35,173 nucleotides of DNA from CAMQVM01 sp044433365 (GTDB taxonomy: Bacteria; Bacteroidota; Bacteroidia; Bacteroidales; Rikenellaceae). This document shows positions 32,701 to 35,173 of this stretch, piece by piece (position 1 is the stretch's first letter; every line of letters begins with the position of its first letter). The notes beneath the pieces were generated by a model. It saw nothing but the letters and a program-made list of their open reading frames with translations. It made no database searches and was not told the DNA's origin. The stretch covers positions 1 through 35,173 of the forward strand of contig JAWXTR010000015.1 in the NCBI GenBank assembly GCA_044433365.1. Reading direction: 5' to 3'. The translations under genes were made by a program, and so were the position numbers.

Positions 32701-34866
32701 ATGAAAAAAATCAATTTACTACTACTTCTCTGTCTTGTGGCATTTAATCTTAGTGCAAGAGAGGTAAAATCTATCAACAAAAATTGGAATTTCTATCGTG
32801 GAGTGCTATCCAATCCTGAATTGGCTCTTAGCGGTAGTGCTGAGTGGAAAAGTGTCGATTTACCACATATTTGGGGAGTAGAAGAGGCTCAAAAAGGTAA
32901 TATAAACTACTATCGTGGAGAGGGTTGGTATCGCCACAATCTCCAAATTGAAGTTAAAGATAATAGACGATATTTTGTAAAATTCGGTGCAGCTTCGCTT
33001 GTTAGCACCGTATATCTAAATGGCAAAGAGATTGGACACCATAGAGGAGGTTTTGCTGCATTTACATACGAGCTTACAAAACACCTTAAAAAGAGCGGTG
33101 ATAATATTTTGACCGTAATGGTTAATAATGCAAAAGTGGATGATGTAATGCCACTTGCAGGGGATTTTAATATTTACGGTGGATTATATAGAGGTGTAGA
33201 GCTAATCGAAACAGGCGATATTTGTTTTGATATGCTTGATTATGGCTCGTCGGCAGTACAATGGAGACCTAAAAGCGTAACTAATAAAAATGCAACAGTA
33301 GAGCTTGTTGCATGGGTATCAAACTCAACTGAGGCAGGATTGGTGAAAAATTGGTTTCCACCTAAATTAGGTGAAATTGAGCAAATCGGCACGCACTACT
33401 TAGTAGGTAAAATATTTGATGCTGATAATAATGTGGTATCAGAAAAACGTGAACGTATAAATCTTACATCTCGACACACTCTACCATATTGGATTGAAAT
33501 GGATGTTAAAAAACCCACTCTTTGGAACGGTACTCAAAATCCGTATCTATATAGAGGTGTTGTTGAACTATATAGCGAAGATGATAAACTTCTGGATGTT
33601 GTCGAGCATGAAATTGGTTTTAAAAACGTTGAGATTGACCCTGATAATGGTTTTAAGCTAAACGGAAAACCTTATAGAATACATGGTGTAAGCATGCACC
33701 AAGATATAAAAGATAAGGGCTGGGCTACATCGAAAAAGGATATTGAAAATAGCGTAAAAATGATGCTTGATATGGGTGTAAACGCTGTTAGACTATCGCA
33801 CTACCAACATAGCGACTATATATATGAGCTTTGCGATAAAAATGGTATTTTGGTATTTACAGAGATTCCCTATGTTAGCGCACGGGGTAAAGGATTTCCA
33901 GCAGAGTTAAATGCTAAAAACCAACTACTTGAACTAATTCGCCAAAATTACAACCACTGTTCAGTATTTACTTGGGGATTATACAATGAATTGGGATTAT
34001 CTGAGGGAGAAACCGAACATTCAAGATTGGTATGGGAGCTTCATAAACTAGCAAAAAGCGAAGATCCATATCGTCCTACTACAGGTGCAACGACAATCGT
34101 TTCTAGACCTACACAAAGCAAGATGACCGACATACTTTGTTGGAATAGGTACCCTGCATGGTACGACCCGTATGAAGATTATCTTGATGAGACTATGTGG
34201 GATAGATACCGCTACTCAAGTCGTGAGGGAGGTTTTGCATTTAGTGAATATGGCGCTGGAGCAAATATTTATCAACACGAACAAAATCCAAAACAACCAA
34301 TTCCTAATGGCCAGTGGCATCCCGAAGAGTGGCAATCAAAAGCTCACGAAGCAGCTTGGAAGTCATACACTGCTAAACCTTATATTTGGGGTAGTTTTGT
34401 GTGGAATATGTTTGATTTTGGCTCTGCAAAACGTGATGAAGGGGGTACAAAAGGGATGAACGACAAAGGTTTGGTAACATTCGACCACAAAACCACTAAA
34501 GATGCCTATTTCTTCTATAAAGCAAATTGGAATCCTGAACCTATGATATATCTTACATCTAAACGACATACACTTAGAAACGAGGCTATAACACCTATTA
34601 AAGTGTACTGTAATAGTGGTGGTAAAGTATCGTTAAAGATTAATGGTGTAGAGATTGGTCAGAAAAAAGCAGATGAATTTGCAATTGTGATTTTTGAAGA
34701 TATAACACTTCAAAAGGGTGATAATAAAATCGAGGTATCGACAATCAGTAAAGGGAAAACCCTTAGTGATAGTAAAGTTTGGATATACGACCCAAATGCA
34801 ACAGCTGAGGATGTTAACAGAGCTAGCGGAACAATTGTTCGTGGCGATGGAGGTTTTGGGTATTAG
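32701..34866 (+). CDS. Secreted GH2 beta-glycosidase (short form)
   Basis: Third GH2 enzyme, 721 aa with signal peptide (1-19, cleaved after LSA). Order: sugar-binding sandwich (about 22-185; WKSVDLPHIWGVEEAQKG, HHRGGFAAF), Ig-like domain (to about 310), TIM barrel (about 315-620) with acid/base E430 in GLYNELGLS and nucleophile E516 in FSEYGAG, and one short GH2 C-terminal domain ending VWIYDPNATAEDV plus a Gly-rich tail. It is a clear paralogue of the enzyme at 3158-5758 (shared KDAYFFYKANW, HYPH/HYQH, NRY..W), but lacks that protein's final beta-sandwich. Likely periplasmic. Sugar specificity unknown. A LacI-type operator candidate lies upstream, suggesting control by sugar. Confidence 0.92.
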   Translation: MKKINLLLLLCLVAFNLSAREVKSINKNWNFYRGVLSNPELALSGSAEWKSVDLPHIWGVEEAQKGNINYYRGEGWYRHNLQIEVKDNRRYFVKFGAASLVSTVYLNGKEIGHHRGGFAAFTYELTKHLKKSGDNILTVMVNNAKVDDVMPLAGDFNIYGGLYRGVELIETGDICFDMLDYGSSAVQWRPKSVTNKNATVELVAWVSNSTEAGLVKNWFPPKLGEIEQIGTHYLVGKIFDADNNVVSEKRERINLTSRHTLPYWIEMDVKKPTLWNGTQNPYLYRGVVELYSEDDKLLDVVEHEIGFKNVEIDPDNGFKLNGKPYRIHGVSMHQDIKDKGWATSKKDIENSVKMMLDMGVNAVRLSHYQHSDYIYELCDKNGILVFTEIPYVSARGKGFPAELNAKNQLLELIRQNYNHCSVFTWGLYNELGLSEGETEHSRLVWELHKLAKSEDPYRPTTGATTIVSRPTQSKMTDILCWNRYPAWYDPYEDYLDETMWDRYRYSSREGGFAFSEYGAGANIYQHEQNPKQPIPNGQWHPEEWQSKAHEAAWKSYTAKPYIWGSFVWNMFDFGSAKRDEGGTKGMNDKGLVTFDHKTTKDAYFFYKANWNPEPMIYLTSKRHTLRNEAITPIKVYCNSGGKVSLKINGVEIGQKKADEFAIVIFEDITLQKGDNKIEVSTISKGKTLSDSKVWIYDPNATAEDVNRASGTIVRGDGGFGY

Positions 34867-34964
34867 GCACTTATTCGATTAAAAATTAGGCAAATTAGCA
34901 AAAGGAGTTTTACGAAATTGCCTCTCAAAATCTGTTGTTATGAATTACAATTTGTGGCTTGGTT

Positions 34965-35115
34965 GTAGAGACGTAGCCCTGCTACGTCTGAGTTTGGATT
35001 TGCTTGGCAAATTCAATTTTGTTTGCTTTGGTTCGATTACAAACCGCCAAGACCCAACGTCTCTACAGGGTGTTATCAAAATTCGATTTTAGACGTAGCA
35101 GGGCTACGTCTCTAC
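34965..35115. mobile_element. 151-bp element with 25-bp perfect terminal inverted repeats
   Basis: Positions 34965-34989 and 35091-35115 are exact inverted copies, each containing its own small palindrome (AGACGTAG-CCCTG-CTACGTCT). A further ACGTCTCTAC occurs inside at 35058-35067. No reading frame is present. Palindromes of the GTAGAGACG...CGTCTCTAC kind are, as I recall, widespread in Bacteroidota intergenic DNA. The rest of the final 307 bases (34867-34964, 35116-35173) shows nothing I can name. Confidence 0.75.
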
Positions 35116-35173
35116 TGCTGTGTGCAGAAATAGTTTTTGAGAATGAACCCAAATATTCAATATAGGTATTTTC

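Overview
The window looks like a chromosomal segment of a bacterium in the order Bacteroidales (phylum Bacteroidota). The DNA is AT-rich. Several promoters fit the Bacteroidota consensus TTTG-N19/20-TAnnTTTG, Shine-Dalgarno sequences are weak, and there is a DUF4923-type secreted protein. Secreted glycoside hydrolases and formylglycine sulfatases are abundant. Genus and habitat cannot be fixed from this sequence; gut and marine niches both fit.

Layout. 1-2826 (+): an M20 aminoacyl-histidine dipeptidase and a diacylglycerol/YegS-type lipid kinase, separated by a minisatellite. 3158-5758 (+): a GH2 glycosidase. 5935-7254 (-): a UmuC-type Y-family polymerase without UmuD. 7336-11845 (-): a two-gene operon with a canonical promoter, holding a GH43 enzyme and a 931-aa beta-propeller plus putative glycosidase protein (architecture resembles GH150 lambda-carrageenase). 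12249-13700 (-): an aryl sulfotransferase-like lipoprotein. 13892-21318 (-): a block made of a Gly/Met-rich secreted protein, a LytTR response regulator, its LytS-type histidine kinase, an ABC permease and ATPase of the MacB type, a MacA-like adaptor and a TolC-like channel. 21744-22370 (+): DUF4923 protein. 22555-23286 (+): CpsB/YwqE-type PHP phosphatase with a TTG start. 23346-29075 (+): operon of two serine-type sulfatases and a GH95 enzyme, closed by a strong terminator. 29295-32333 and 32701-34866 (+): two more GH2 enzymes with their own upstream signals.

Working together (inference): the three GH2 enzymes, GH43, GH95, two sulfatases, the propeller/glycosidase protein and perhaps the sulfotransferase are mostly exported and would suit stepwise breakdown of a sulfated, fucose- or galactose-containing polysaccharide. 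No SusC/SusD pair, sulfatase-maturing enzyme or hybrid sensor is present, so uptake and maturation must be encoded elsewhere. The TolC-MacA-MacB block with its kinase/regulator looks like a self-contained, signal-responsive export system.

The least explained part of the window is between the genes. Several families of non-coding repeats occupy most intergenic gaps: a 167-bp near-palindromic element present three times (two copies differ at only two positions), a 46-bp element with 13-bp inverted ends at about ten loci, a 217-bp element with inverted ends whose GC-rich core recurs beside the histidine kinase gene, a large palindrome between the first GH2 gene and umuC, a heptamer-like minisatellite, and an element with 25-bp inverted ends at the right edge. 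One 167-bp copy appears to sit inside a 46-bp copy. No transposase is encoded in the window.
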